Shown here in pieces: positions 1 to 6,817 of a DNA stretch of 8,370 nucleotides. A model generated the notes under the pieces. It worked only from the letters and a program-made list of their open reading frames with translations, ran no database searches and was not told the DNA's origin. Origin of the DNA: Alphaproteobacteria bacterium (GTDB lineage: Bacteria > Pseudomonadota > Alphaproteobacteria > SMXP01); the NCBI GenBank assembly GCA_004356335.1, contig SMXP01000087.1, forward strand, positions 1 to 8,370. Direction: 5' to 3'. Position 1 is the first letter of the stretch. Every line of letters starts with the position of its first letter. Position numbers and translations under genes: made by a program.

Positions 1-458
<458 letters not shown>

Positions 459-489
459 AGTTGTCCTGACTAGTCACATTTGACAGGGT

Positions 490-515
490 CTGCATTTGCT
501 TCGCAGCAAATGCAG
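490..515 (-). other. strong hairpin just upstream of 16S
   Basis: CTGCATTTGC and GCAAATGCAG form a perfect 10-bp inverted repeat (11 bp if one more T-A pair closes) around a 4-6 base loop, about 32 bases before the mature 16S 5' end. In the rRNA precursor this would fold as an isolated stem. A role in processing or in protecting the leader is plausible. The classical RNase III processing stem, in contrast, pairs with sequence beyond the 16S 3' end, which is not in the window. Confidence 0.6.
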
Positions 516-589
516 GGTGTCTACGCGAACAGTCAGTATCCATATTGCCAAGGACACCGCCGCCCACGCTTCTCTTCCTCGATCCACAA

Positions 590-601
590 TGTCAAAGAGC
601 C
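590..601 (-). promoter_or_regulatory. boxA-like rRNA antitermination site
   Basis: On the minus strand the leader reads GGCTCTTTGACA followed by TTG. This differs from E. coli rrn boxA (TGCTCTTTAACA) at two of twelve positions. It lies about 130 bases before the 16S, where NusB/NusE-binding boxA elements are expected. The same CTCTTTGACATTG string is common in alphaproteobacterial rRNA leaders as far as I know. Confidence 0.7.
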
Positions 602-689
602 GCCTCGCCCGGGCTATTAATACATCCCGGCGAGACAAACCGACTCGCCCGGTAGAAACGATTCCCACCGGGTGAATTGGAAGATGTGC

Positions 690-718
690 TGTATACGCCC
701 GAGAAGTGCGGCTGTCAA
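690..718 (-). promoter_or_regulatory. rrn promoter (sigma-70 type)
   Basis: On the minus strand TTGACA (718-713) and TATACA (695-690) are separated by exactly 17 bases. The -35 is a perfect consensus and the -10 matches 4 of 6. Transcription would start near 685-683 and run through boxA into the 16S gene. No strong A/T-rich UP element is seen upstream. The promoter fires away from the patatin gene, so the two units are divergent. Confidence 0.8.
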
Positions 719-842
719 AGGGTATTTGGCCTGATTTCTCGCCGTTTAGGGCGTCACACCCTTCCCCTTGAAGAAGCACCTCATCCAGCGCGTTTTCAGC
801 ACGTGCCAGGGTTGTTATAGTCACTCATTCAGACCCTTTTTT

Positions 843-894
843 CTAGAGTGTTTCCGGACGGAAAACCGGGTCCACTTTTCCTGGAAACACTCTA
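843..894 (-). repeat. short palindromic element related to the CTAG-bounded family
   Basis: TAGAGTGTTTCC (844-855) and GGAAACACTCTA (883-894) are perfect 12-bp inverted arms. An inner pair, GGAAAA (860-865) with TTTTCC (876-881), gives a second stem. CTAG sits at the left end (843-846). In reverse complement the core AGGAAAAGTGG...CGGTTTTCCGTCCG matches the left palindrome of the copy at 8156-8283, once that copy's 22-base module is ignored, while the outer arms differ. It lies between the divergent rrn and patatin units, 62 bases before the patatin start. Confidence 0.85.
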
Positions 895-956
895 TCGTGG
901 CGGTCCTCGGACCTGTAGTTAACCCCACACCAACCCAAATCGCGGATTCTCGAACC

Positions 957-1874
957 ATGGCAAAACCGAAAATAGGACTGGCGCTCGGCGGTGGCGTGGC
1001 CAAAGGCTGGGCTCATATCGGCGTCATCCATGCCATGAAAGAAGCCGGCATTGAGCCGGATGTCATTGCCGGTACGTCGATCGGCGCCTTGGTCGGCGGC
1101 GCCTATCTGAGCGGCCATCTGGATACCCTGGAGATATGGGCGCGCGCCCTCAATAAACGCCGAATCTTGGGCTATTTAGATCTCACTATCGGGGGCAGCG
1201 GATTTATCAGCGGCGACCGGCTGGCCAAGCTCATGGGCAAATACTTCGGTCATCTGAACATTGACGATCTGGATCGCCAATTCATAGTGGTGACCACCGA
1301 ACTGGCAACCGCGCATGAAATTTGGCTGCGCGAGGGGCCTCTTGTGCAAGCCATCCGAGCCTCCTATGCGCTGCCGGGGGTGTTTGCCCCGATCAAAATT
1401 AACGATCGCTGGTTGATTGACGGCTCGTTGGTCAATCCGGTGCCGGTATCTGTTTGTCGTGCCTTTGGCGCGCGGTTGGTGATTGCGGTAAACCTGCACG
1501 CGGATGCGTACGGCAAAGTCAATCTGGAAGAAGGCCAACGGCTCGAACAAGAGAACGACGACGACACCGTTCCCACAACTCTTGCCGAAACCATCAAAGC
1601 GAGCCCGCAACGCACCTTAATGAAGCAATTGTTCGGTACCGGAAAGAAAGCGCCGGGTGTCGGCACGGTCATGCTGGGTGCCTTGAACATTGTTATGGAT
1701 CGATTGGGCCGATCCCGCATGGCAGGAGATCCACCCGACGTCTTGGTCGCACCCCGTGTCGGGCATATTAGTTTGCTCGACTTCGACCGGGCGGAAGAAA
1801 CCATTGAGCTGGGTCGACAGGCATTCGGAAAAGCACTGCCGCGAATAGAAGAAGCGATGGCAATTTTGAGCTAG
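957..1874 (+). CDS. rssA: RssA-type patatin-like phospholipase (NTE family)
   Basis: A 305-residue serine hydrolase of the bacterial patatin/NTE family, close in length to E. coli RssA (about 300). The glycine-rich oxyanion loop GGGVAKG is at residues 11-17. The nucleophile elbow GTSIG at 39-43 has catalytic Ser41, and the dyad aspartate is Asp155 in DGS (155-157). Such enzymes hydrolyse acyl chains from phospholipids or lysophospholipids; the substrate here is unknown. The C-terminal part (about 200-305) is less conserved and includes an acidic, Asp-rich patch near 199-203. The ATG at 957 is chosen because homology begins immediately (MAKPKIGLALGGG); the in-frame ATG at 768 would add residues translated from a palindromic repeat. 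No clear Shine-Dalgarno precedes 957. The stop TAG lies inside a CTAG repeat end. The symbol is by family resemblance, not proven orthology. Confidence 0.88.
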   Translation: MAKPKIGLALGGGVAKGWAHIGVIHAMKEAGIEPDVIAGTSIGALVGGAYLSGHLDTLEIWARALNKRRILGYLDLTIGGSGFISGDRLAKLMGKYFGHLNIDDLDRQFIVVTTELATAHEIWLREGPLVQAIRASYALPGVFAPIKINDRWLIDGSLVNPVPVSVCRAFGARLVIAVNLHADAYGKVNLEEGQRLEQENDDDTVPTTLAETIKASPQRTLMKQLFGTGKKAPGVGTVMLGALNIVMDRLGRSRMAGDPPDVLVAPRVGHISLLDFDRAEETIELGRQAFGKALPRIEEAMAILS

Positions 1875-1922
1875 AGCGCATTACCGCCTGAGCGTTTTGC
1901 GCTCCGACTTTTTAACAAATGC
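1871..1922 (+). repeat. decayed single end of the CTAG-bounded element, with terminator-like hairpin
   Basis: CTAGAGCGCATT (1871-1882) is identical to the left terminus of the full element at 5362-5470 (there in reverse complement). Beyond it the match stops, though GCATT (1878-1882) could still pair with AATGC (1918-1922). Inside is a small hairpin, GAGCG-TTTTG-CGCTC (1890-1904), followed by CGACTTTTT (1905-1913), which looks like a weak intrinsic terminator for the patatin gene. The patatin stop codon TAG is the TAG of this CTAG. Confidence 0.55.
1890..1913 (+). terminator. possible intrinsic terminator after the patatin gene
   Basis: A 5-bp GC-rich stem GAGCG/CGCTC with a 5-base loop is followed four bases later by a run of five T. 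It lies 15 bases past the patatin stop, between two convergent genes. The short stem and the gap before the T run make it weak. On the minus strand there is no T tract after the stem, so it would not serve the CBS gene. Confidence 0.4.
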
Positions 1923-1938
1923 ATCGAACAGTCATATT

Positions 1939-2370
1939 TCAGCCTGACGAGATGTATTCGCGCATGGCTTGCGCTTCCATGTCGGTTTCTGCGATCCGCC
2001 ATTTCACCACATCACCGATCGAAATGATGCCCTTCAAGTGACCGTCTTCAACCACCGGCAAATGGCGGATGCGACGGTCGGTCATCAGCTCCATACAATG
2101 ATTGATGGTGTCGTTAAGGCGGCAGGTCACCACATCCGATGTCATATAGTCTTTGACGGGTTTTGTCAGAGCGGCCTGACCTTCTTGTGCGATCGCGTGA
2201 ATAATATCACGTTCCGAAAGGACGCCGCATACGGATCCCGCCTTATCGAGAACGACTACGGCACCGATACGCTTTTCCATCAGCAGGCTTGCCGTTTCCG
2301 CAAGCTGAAGTTGCTCCTTGATCGTGTAGACTGCGGACCCTTTGGTTTTCAAAATTACGTCGACACGCAT
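1939..2370 (-). CDS. two-CBS-domain protein
   Basis: A 143-residue soluble protein made almost entirely of two CBS motifs, about residues 8-62 and 72-126. The hallmarks are GVLSERDI (49-56) closing the first domain and GIISIGDVVK (114-123) closing the second. Paired CBS domains form a Bateman module that binds adenine nucleotides or related ligands and usually regulates a partner. This stand-alone form is common in Proteobacteria, and its partner is not evident here. The start is well supported: AGGGAGGAG (2385-2377) lies six bases before the ATG. The gene converges with the patatin gene, 64 bases apart. The short tail after residue 126 (ETDMEAQAMREYISSG) looks helical. Confidence 0.9.
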   Translation of the reverse strand: MRVDVILKTKGSAVYTIKEQLQLAETASLLMEKRIGAVVVLDKAGSVCGVLSERDIIHAIAQEGQAALTKPVKDYMTSDVVTCRLNDTINHCMELMTDRRIRHLPVVEDGHLKGIISIGDVVKWRIAETDMEAQAMREYISSG

Positions 2371-2376
2371 GGGGGG

Positions 2377-2385
2377 CTCCTCCCT
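2377..2385 (-). promoter_or_regulatory. strong ribosome binding site of the CBS gene
   Basis: On the minus strand AGGGAGGAG precedes the ATG by a run of six C, an almost ideal Shine-Dalgarno placement that fixes the start at 2370. Further upstream a TTGACA (2413-2408) is present, but no convincing -10 hexamer follows at the right distance. Confidence 0.75.
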
Positions 2386-2670
2386 GGTTTTTCCATATCG
2401 ACCGGTATGTCAATTAGCCGATCGATCAGCCCACATTCATGGCGCAATTATTGCTTTTTACACGTTGGCCTGAGGTATCAGACGCGCCAAACGCCACAGG
2501 GATTACATACTCAGCCATAGGATGCCCGCAATCGGGCGCCTGCGCAAGGGTGCGCTGCCGAGGCGCCGATACGCATTAAGGTTATCTTTCGCGTTGCGGA
2601 CAATTTGATGCCATACTTCAAACACGTAGATAAGCACGGTTAACAGCGTAATTCGGGTCTCCATGCCATC
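2386..2670 (+). other. gene-free region between the divergent CBS and DUF2157 genes
   Basis: No gene is supported here; minus-strand and plus-strand open frames that enter it are shadows of the flanking genes. It must hold both promoters. A GC-rich patch at 2524-2567 contains GCCCG-CAAT-CGGGC (2524-2537) and two copies of GGCGCC (2535-2540 and 2562-2567) around GCGC-AAGGGT-GCGC. It could fold in DNA or RNA. A poor promoter-like pair for DUF2157, TTGATG (2605-2610), 16 bases, TAGATA (2627-2632), is the best I find on the plus strand. Confidence 0.5.
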
Positions 2671-3978
2671 ATGCGTAATCCGCTTTATCTCCGACAATTG
2701 AAACGTGACCTCAATCAGTGGGTTGAAGACGGCGTCGTTGATGCGGAGTCGGCGGATTACATGATGGAAACCGCCGGCCAAAAAGGCCCAAAGCGATCGA
2801 TTTCCGCTTCGCTCTCCGTGCTCGGCGTTATCTTGCTGGGTTTTGCCGCAATGTCATTCATTGCAGCGAATTTTTGGGGACTCCCCAAAATCATTCAATT
2901 GGGCCTGCTCATGGGAAGTATGGCGCTGGCTTATGGCGCCAGCTGGTGGCTTATTCAAAGCGGTCACGAGGCCTTGGGTCATGCCGCCATCTTATTGGGC
3001 GTGGTTTTGTTTGGCGTCAACATCATGTTGATCGCCCAAATATACCATATCAGTTCTCATTACCCTGACGGTGTGATGCTGTGGGCTATCGGCGCTTTGC
3101 TCGCCGCGGTTTTGATTCCCTCACGTGCCGCCCTGGCGGTTGCGCTCGTGATCGCCAGCATATGGACCGGGCTTGAATCCATGGAATTTGACGTGGCGTT
3201 TCATGCCCCCTTCCTGATTTTTTGGGCGGTTGCCGCTATTGCCGCTCACGTCTTACGCTGGCGGCCCGGGTTCCACTTGTCAGCCTTAGCATTGGTTTTT
3301 TGGCTAGGCTTGAATTCGGTGCATTTGGCGGAATCTTATAATTGGGAAGCGGGCGAATTGATGTCGCTTTACGCGGTGCTTTGGCTCACGGTTTGGGCCC
3401 TCGGCGCGGTGCTTTTAACGACGTCCTATCCCTACGCCTCGACGTTACAGCAATACGGTGTTGTTTTATTCTTTGCATCCTTTTTTATTCTCCCTCTCTT
3501 GCCGGCAGAGGATATGGGCAATCTACAAAGGCCATGGGTTATGGCCGTCAGCATTTTAGTTGCAGCGTCGATTGTGATTGCTGTTGCGTCTTGGGTGCGC
3601 CAGCAGATTACGACCATTGATCTAATTGGGCTCGTGGGCGCCTCTATAATGATCGTCACCTTCCCATTCTTAAGTCAATCTGACAACAGTCTGGCGGGCA
3701 CCGCTCTGCTCGCATGGCTCTATAGCGGCGCATTCTTGTTATTTTCAGTATGGGCTCTCAGTTACGGCGAGCGACACGATGATAGATTTATTATCAACGT
3801 ATCGTTCATTGGGTTTGGAGCGGAAGTGCTTTACATCTATTTCAAAACATTTGGAACATTACTTCATCAATCGGCATTCTTTGCTATCGGTGGGGTTTTG
3901 CTGATTGCGTTAAGCATATTACTCGAGCGCCTACGCCAGCGCATCATTGATGACACGATGCAGCAGGTGGCGTCATGA
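2671..3978 (+). CDS. DUF2157 family polytopic membrane protein
   Basis: A 435-residue inner-membrane protein of unknown function. Residues 1-45 are cytosolic-looking and hold the DUF2157 N-terminal pattern (YLRQLKRDLNQWVEDGVVDA, 6-25). From about residue 46 there are roughly 12-14 hydrophobic segments, among them 46-67, 72-95, 101-125, 132-167, 178-195, 200-218, 227-250, 259-277, 289-308, 314-332, 341-363, 370-390 and 398-416. The last is followed by a basic end (LERLRQRI). The ATG at 2671 is the only possible one, since an in-frame stop lies at 2641; the Shine-Dalgarno is weak. Its TGA overlaps the ATG of the next gene by four bases (ATGA), so the two are probably translationally coupled. 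DUF2157 proteins are often found beside GDYXXLXY proteins, which supports the assignment. No catalytic motif is visible. Confidence 0.85.
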   Translation: MRNPLYLRQLKRDLNQWVEDGVVDAESADYMMETAGQKGPKRSISASLSVLGVILLGFAAMSFIAANFWGLPKIIQLGLLMGSMALAYGASWWLIQSGHEALGHAAILLGVVLFGVNIMLIAQIYHISSHYPDGVMLWAIGALLAAVLIPSRAALAVALVIASIWTGLESMEFDVAFHAPFLIFWAVAAIAAHVLRWRPGFHLSALALVFWLGLNSVHLAESYNWEAGELMSLYAVLWLTVWALGAVLLTTSYPYASTLQQYGVVLFFASFFILPLLPAEDMGNLQRPWVMAVSILVAASIVIAVASWVRQQITTIDLIGLVGASIMIVTFPFLSQSDNSLAGTALLAWLYSGAFLLFSVWALSYGERHDDRFIINVSFIGFGAEVLYIYFKTFGTLLHQSAFFAIGGVLLIALSILLERLRQRIIDDTMQQVAS

Positions 3979-4586
3979 TCGCACTTCGCATTGCTTTAAT
4001 CGTAATAATTCAACTTGCCTTTCTCGCTCAGATGATCGGTGAACGTGCAGCTATACTTAGAGAAGGCGCACTCATTCTGCTCAAGACCGAGCCGATAGAC
4101 CCCCGTTCACTGTTCCGCGGCGATTACGTTGTATTGAACTACGAGATCAACTCGCTCGACATCGCCATTCTGGAAGGCGACGATGATTTCGAACGTCAGC
4201 AAGACATATATGTCGCCGTCGAGCAGAGCGGCGATTTTTGGAGGGCAACCGGTGCCTATTATCAATCGCCAAAAATCGTTGGAGACCAAGTCATCATCAA
4301 AGGCCGAGTGAAATCGGTTAGAGCGACACGTGGCGCATGCGAGGAAGACGACCCCTTTTGTCCTGCCGATGAGCGCCCGGTGAAATCGATGATTGTCCGC
4401 GTCGATTATGGCATTGACAGCTATTTTGTTCCCGAAGGAGACGGAAAAGCCATAGAAACAGCCATTGGCAATCAGAGTTTTGCAGGTCGTGTCGTCGTTC
4501 AAGTTGCCGTCGACGAGAATGGCACCAGTGCGATAAAGGCACTCATCCTGGATGGTGAAACTTTATACGAAGAAAATATCTTTTAG
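3975..4586 (+). CDS. GDYXXLXY domain protein
   Basis: A 203-residue protein named for the motif seen at residues 49-56, GDYVVLNY. An N-terminal hydrophobic segment (about 4-20) suggests a signal anchor, with the rest in the periplasm. A second family hallmark, YGIDSYFVPEGDG, lies at 145-157. Residues 62-140 look like beta strands and include two cysteines (Cys122, Cys129) in an acidic loop that could form a disulfide. The family has no known biochemical role to my knowledge; its regular partner is a DUF2157 or DUF4401 membrane protein, and here the ATG overlaps the DUF2157 stop. In many genomes a separate DUF4401 gene completes the set, and none is seen here. The gene is followed after 23 bases by the convergent rhomboid gene with no clear terminator. 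Confidence 0.88.
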   Translation: MIALRIALIVIIQLAFLAQMIGERAAILREGALILLKTEPIDPRSLFRGDYVVLNYEINSLDIAILEGDDDFERQQDIYVAVEQSGDFWRATGAYYQSPKIVGDQVIIKGRVKSVRATRGACEEDDPFCPADERPVKSMIVRVDYGIDSYFVPEGDGKAIETAIGNQSFAGRVVVQVAVDENGTSAIKALILDGETLYEENIF

Positions 4587-4609
4587 ATTTGGCCGGCTCT
4601 GATCGTTGC

Positions 4610-5338
4610 TTAAGCATAAGCCTTGGGCGCACGATCAAAAAAGCCGAATAAAAACAATCCCGTCAAGAATCCACCAATATGTGCTTGCCACGCAACGAGC
4701 CCTGGGCTCTGCACCGCATCGAACCCGATTGTGCCGAAAAGAATATTAATCAGTACAAATACGACCGCAAAAACAATGACGCGCGGATCGAATATAGGCG
4801 ACAACCGAAGATATCGATTGCCATAAAAGCCGCCCGGAACGAACATAAACCGCGCCGCACCGCCCATTAATCCGGAAATGGCCCCTGACGCGCCAACCAG
4901 AGGCATGGTTCCCGTAGGGTAAAAAATCATGTGGGTAATGGCGCCGGCCACACCGCAAATAAAATAAAATACAAAAAACCGAATTGTGGCCCTTCTTCCG
5001 GAGCCAAATCGCCGAGCGACTCCAGCACCAAAAGGCATTAACCAGAGCAAATTCAAACCAAGATGAAACCAATCCGCATGGATGAAGGTATGCGCTACAA
5101 AAGGGAGAGCCGCAGCAAAAACTGAATCCGCCACCTCAATCGCCGGTGCTGTGATGGTAGCCGCCGGTCCATCGAATAGACCCCGATACCTCGCCGGGAC
5201 GAATGCCAGATAGTAAATCAGGTAATCATCCAACCTGATAGGTAGGAGTTGACGAACCCCGTGAAAACCAAACAAAAATACCAACAACCAAGTGACCGGT
5301 TGAGGCAGATTCAGAATCGGCTGTCGCTGCGAATCCAT
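4610..5338 (-). CDS. rhomboid family intramembrane serine protease
   Basis: A 242-residue membrane protein with about six helices (near 15-33, 75-100, 118-138, 147-165, 187-206 and 217-235). The catalytic serine is Ser151 in GASG (149-152) and the catalytic histidine is His220 in AHIGG. His92 and Asn96 in FHLGLN correspond to the oxyanion-side HxxxN of E. coli GlpG, so all key residues are present. Rhomboids cut single-pass membrane proteins within the bilayer; the substrate is unknown. The N-terminus (QPILNLPQPVTWLL) is typical for the alphaproteobacterial type and supports the ATG at 5338, although no good Shine-Dalgarno is visible. A palindromic element ends only 24 bases upstream (5362), so the promoter lies inside or beyond that element. 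Confidence 0.9.
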   Translation of the reverse strand: MDSQRQPILNLPQPVTWLLVFLFGFHGVRQLLPIRLDDYLIYYLAFVPARYRGLFDGPAATITAPAIEVADSVFAAALPFVAHTFIHADWFHLGLNLLWLMPFGAGVARRFGSGRRATIRFFVFYFICGVAGAITHMIFYPTGTMPLVGASGAISGLMGGAARFMFVPGGFYGNRYLRLSPIFDPRVIVFAVVFVLINILFGTIGFDAVQSPGLVAWQAHIGGFLTGLFLFGFFDRAPKAYA

Positions 5339-5361
5339 CCGTTAGCTATCCATTTAAACGA

Positions 5362-5470
5362 CTAGACCTCCGTCCACAATTCATTGAATCAGGGAACGGG
5401 GGTCTGGATTTGTTATGGGTCGCCCATTCGAACCCAAAAACCGCGTACACTTTTTGTGAATGCGCTCTAG
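5362..5470 (-). repeat. CTAG-bounded composite palindromic (MITE-like) element, copy without the 22-base module
   Basis: Read on the minus strand it runs from CTAGAGCGCATTC (5470-5458) to GGTCTAG (5368-5362), 109 bp. The left palindrome has arms GCGCATTC (5465-5458) and GAATGGGC (5429-5422), one mismatch apart from perfect complementarity. A 16-base linker follows. The right palindrome has arms AGACCCCCGT (5405-5396) and ACGGAGGTCT (5373-5364), complementary at 9 of 10 with a G-T wobble. The left palindrome matches the copy at 7506-7633 at 43 of 44 positions except that the 22-base module is absent. CTAG occurs at both ends. Confidence 0.85.
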
Positions 5471-6003
5471 CACAGAACATTTGGCAGCCGTTCGCAATGG
5501 CAAACTCCCCGCTTCTTCGGCATACGAAGTAATCGATAACAACGCAAGTCCAATCTAGCGCCTGCGGTCGCCTCCGCGCAACCAAAGCACCTATGAAAAA
5601 CCGGCATTTGCGGCACATATTGGGCAAAATCGGCCAGTCACCATGCAGCCGCAAGGGCTTTAAGGTGACAGGCGTCCTCGCCACCCGCCCCTCGCCCCGC
5701 CATGCCGAGTTTGGTCCCGGACCTTTGACCGGCGACATCCGTGGTTATTGGTTTGTGTACGTATCGAATGAGATCTACACGCGAAATCTGCAAAACCAAT
5801 CGCACTCGCTTTGTCGCCCCAGTGCATTGTGCAATTCCCTTAAAGGGTGTCCTGCGTCCGACGTTTTAGCGCATTGGCCTACATGGCATGGAACATGCTG
5901 TGAAAAACAGCAAGACCTTCGGTTTTATAAAAAGATGGGTCGAGGTGGGACAAATGAACAGGGGAAGATCCTTTTGCTTCGCGGCAGCTTGCAGAGGGTG
6001 TCT
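5471..6003 (+). other. long gene-free stretch upstream of the PAS_5 gene
   Basis: More than 500 bases with no recognisable gene on either strand. A plus-strand frame is open from 5593 into the PAS_5 gene and a minus-strand frame covers 5346-5738. Both give low-complexity, Arg/Pro/Cys-rich products with no family resemblance, and the minus one runs through the repeat element. I find no tRNA, RNase P, SRP or tmRNA signature. Small local stems occur, such as GCGG/CCGC near 5569-5582 and GCTGT-GAAAA-ACAGC near 5898-5912. The stretch may hold a long 5' leader or a degraded gene. Confidence 0.45.
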
Positions 6004-6010
6004 AAGGAGG
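6004..6010 (+). promoter_or_regulatory. Shine-Dalgarno that sets a TTG start
   Basis: AAGGAGG, a perfect anti-16S complement, lies five bases before TTG at 6016. No other start codon in this frame has a comparable signal, and PAS_5 homology begins a few residues later. This fixes the start of the next gene well inside a longer open frame. Confidence 0.8.
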
Positions 6011-6015
6011 ACAGT

Positions 6016-6600
6016 TTGAATCATCCAAACACCCAGGAGTTGTTGAAATACTGGGATGGTTTGCGCCGAGACAGGACAACGCCGTGTCGTCAGGACGTTC
6101 AGCCACAACACATAAAGAGACTATTGCCCAACATTTTTATGCTGGAACGATTCGACGAGGATCATTTGGTATTTCGTCTTGCCGGTACACGTCTCTGCGA
6201 ACGATATGGCCGCGAGTTTAGGGCTCATAACTTCCTGTCACTTTGGCGCGGTGCCGACAGGTTTCGAATGCGAGATTTCCTCGATCAGGTAATCAAGAGG
6301 CCTTCACCGGGATTAATCAAATGCCGTGCCGAAACGTTAGACCGCATTACCATCGATGCCGAAATGTTGGTTCTGCCCATGATGGATTCTCAAGGCGCTA
6401 TTACAAGAATACTGGGCAGCGCCTGTTCTCTAACGAATTCGGATCTTCTGAGGCACCGCAAGTTAGTGAACCAGTGGATTCTGGATCTTTCGTTTATTAG
6501 CGGGGATTATGAATTTGAGAGTTTCGATAATCGAACGCCAAGACCAACGCGCATGGGAAAACCTCATCTGAAGTTAGTTGTGTCCCGTCCCAATCCATAA
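6016..6600 (+). CDS. PAS_5 (DUF1457-type) PAS-domain protein
   Basis: A 194-residue soluble protein matching the alphaproteobacterial PAS_5 family. Family patterns are LLKYWDGLRRDRTTPCRQD (9-27) at the N-terminus and RLAGTRLCERYGRE (54-67) in the PAS core, followed by strands around 102-140 ending in GSACSLTNSD. No histidine kinase, GGDEF or other output domain is attached, so it likely acts as a free-standing sensor or adaptor; no ligand-binding residue can be named. Translation starts at TTG 6016, preceded by AAGGAGG. The open frame continues 141 codons further upstream to an ATG at 5593, but that extension shows no homology. The next gene downstream, 217 bases away in the same orientation, encodes a PilZ protein, hinting at a shared signalling role (inference). 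Confidence 0.82.
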   Translation: MNHPNTQELLKYWDGLRRDRTTPCRQDVQPQHIKRLLPNIFMLERFDEDHLVFRLAGTRLCERYGREFRAHNFLSLWRGADRFRMRDFLDQVIKRPSPGLIKCRAETLDRITIDAEMLVLPMMDSQGAITRILGSACSLTNSDLLRHRKLVNQWILDLSFISGDYEFESFDNRTPRPTRMGKPHLKLVVSRPNP

Positions 6601-6630
6601 ACCGCGATCGATGCCAAACAAGAAACGCGT

Positions 6631-6649
6631 CTAGAGCACGTTGACAAAA
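6631..6649 (+). repeat. single right-end fragment of the CTAG-bounded element
   Basis: CTAGAGCACGTTGACAAAA equals the reverse complement of the right end of the full elements (7633-7615 and 8283-8265) with one or two differences. After base 6649 the match stops and no opposing arm follows. It is therefore a solitary or truncated end. It lies 31 bases after the PAS_5 stop. Confidence 0.65.
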
Positions 6650-6668
6650 TCCGGTACCGCCTCATATT
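6641..6668 (+). promoter_or_regulatory. candidate promoter for the PilZ gene
   Basis: TTGACA (6641-6646) is a perfect -35, followed after 16 bases by CATATT (6663-6668), or after 17 by ATATTT. The -10 is weak. The -35 lies inside the repeat end at 6631-6649. The transcript would have a leader of about 140 bases before the ATG at 6818. Confidence 0.35.
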
Positions 6669-6817
6669 TCGTTAAGACAAAGTAAAGAAATCTGCTCCAT
6701 CGGTGGCTCACCGGCACCAATCAATGAATAAAATCTGCAGGAGAAGAGACAACGGATTATTCACCTTTGGCGATTAATCTATTACCGGCGTTAATTATAA
6801 GAAAATCCGAGGCGGAG

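Larger units (their letters stand above)
459..685 (-). other. rrn leader transcript (precursor 16S 5' leader)
   Basis: About 225 bases lie between the inferred rrn transcription start (near 685) and the mature 16S end. The stretch is rich in potential stems: GGCGAG/CTCGCC (629-634 with 644-649), CCCGGT/ACCGGG (648-653 with 667-672), and a strong hairpin next to the 16S end. CTCGCCCGG occurs twice (604-612 and 644-652), so the same middle segment could pair with either copy, giving alternative folds. A 116-codon open frame crosses the leader on the minus strand, but it runs to within 20 bases of the 16S and resembles no protein I know. Confidence 0.75.

Noticed and set aside
474..824. A 116-codon minus-strand open frame across the rrn leader and promoter
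   Set aside because: It overlaps the rrn promoter, boxA and leader hairpin, ends beside mature 16S, and resembles no known protein.
768..956. N-terminal extension of the patatin gene to an ATG at 768
   Set aside because: The extra 63 residues come from rrn upstream sequence and a palindromic repeat; family homology starts exactly at the ATG at 957.
2503..2781. A 92-codon minus-strand open frame near the DUF2157 start
   Set aside because: It is antisense to the well-supported DUF2157 N-terminus and has no family resemblance.
5346..5738. A 130-codon minus-strand open frame between the rhomboid and PAS_5 genes
   Set aside because: It runs straight through the repeat element, shows no recognisable motif, and has no supporting start signal that I can see.
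5593..6015. N-terminal extension of the PAS_5 gene to an ATG at 5593
   Set aside because: No family resemblance in the extension, odd composition, and a near-perfect Shine-Dalgarno marks the TTG at 6016.
6672..6686. CtrA-like site TTAA-N7-TAAA before the PilZ gene
   Set aside because: It departs from the TTAA-N7-TTAA consensus in one half, and a single imperfect match in AT-rich sequence is expected by chance.
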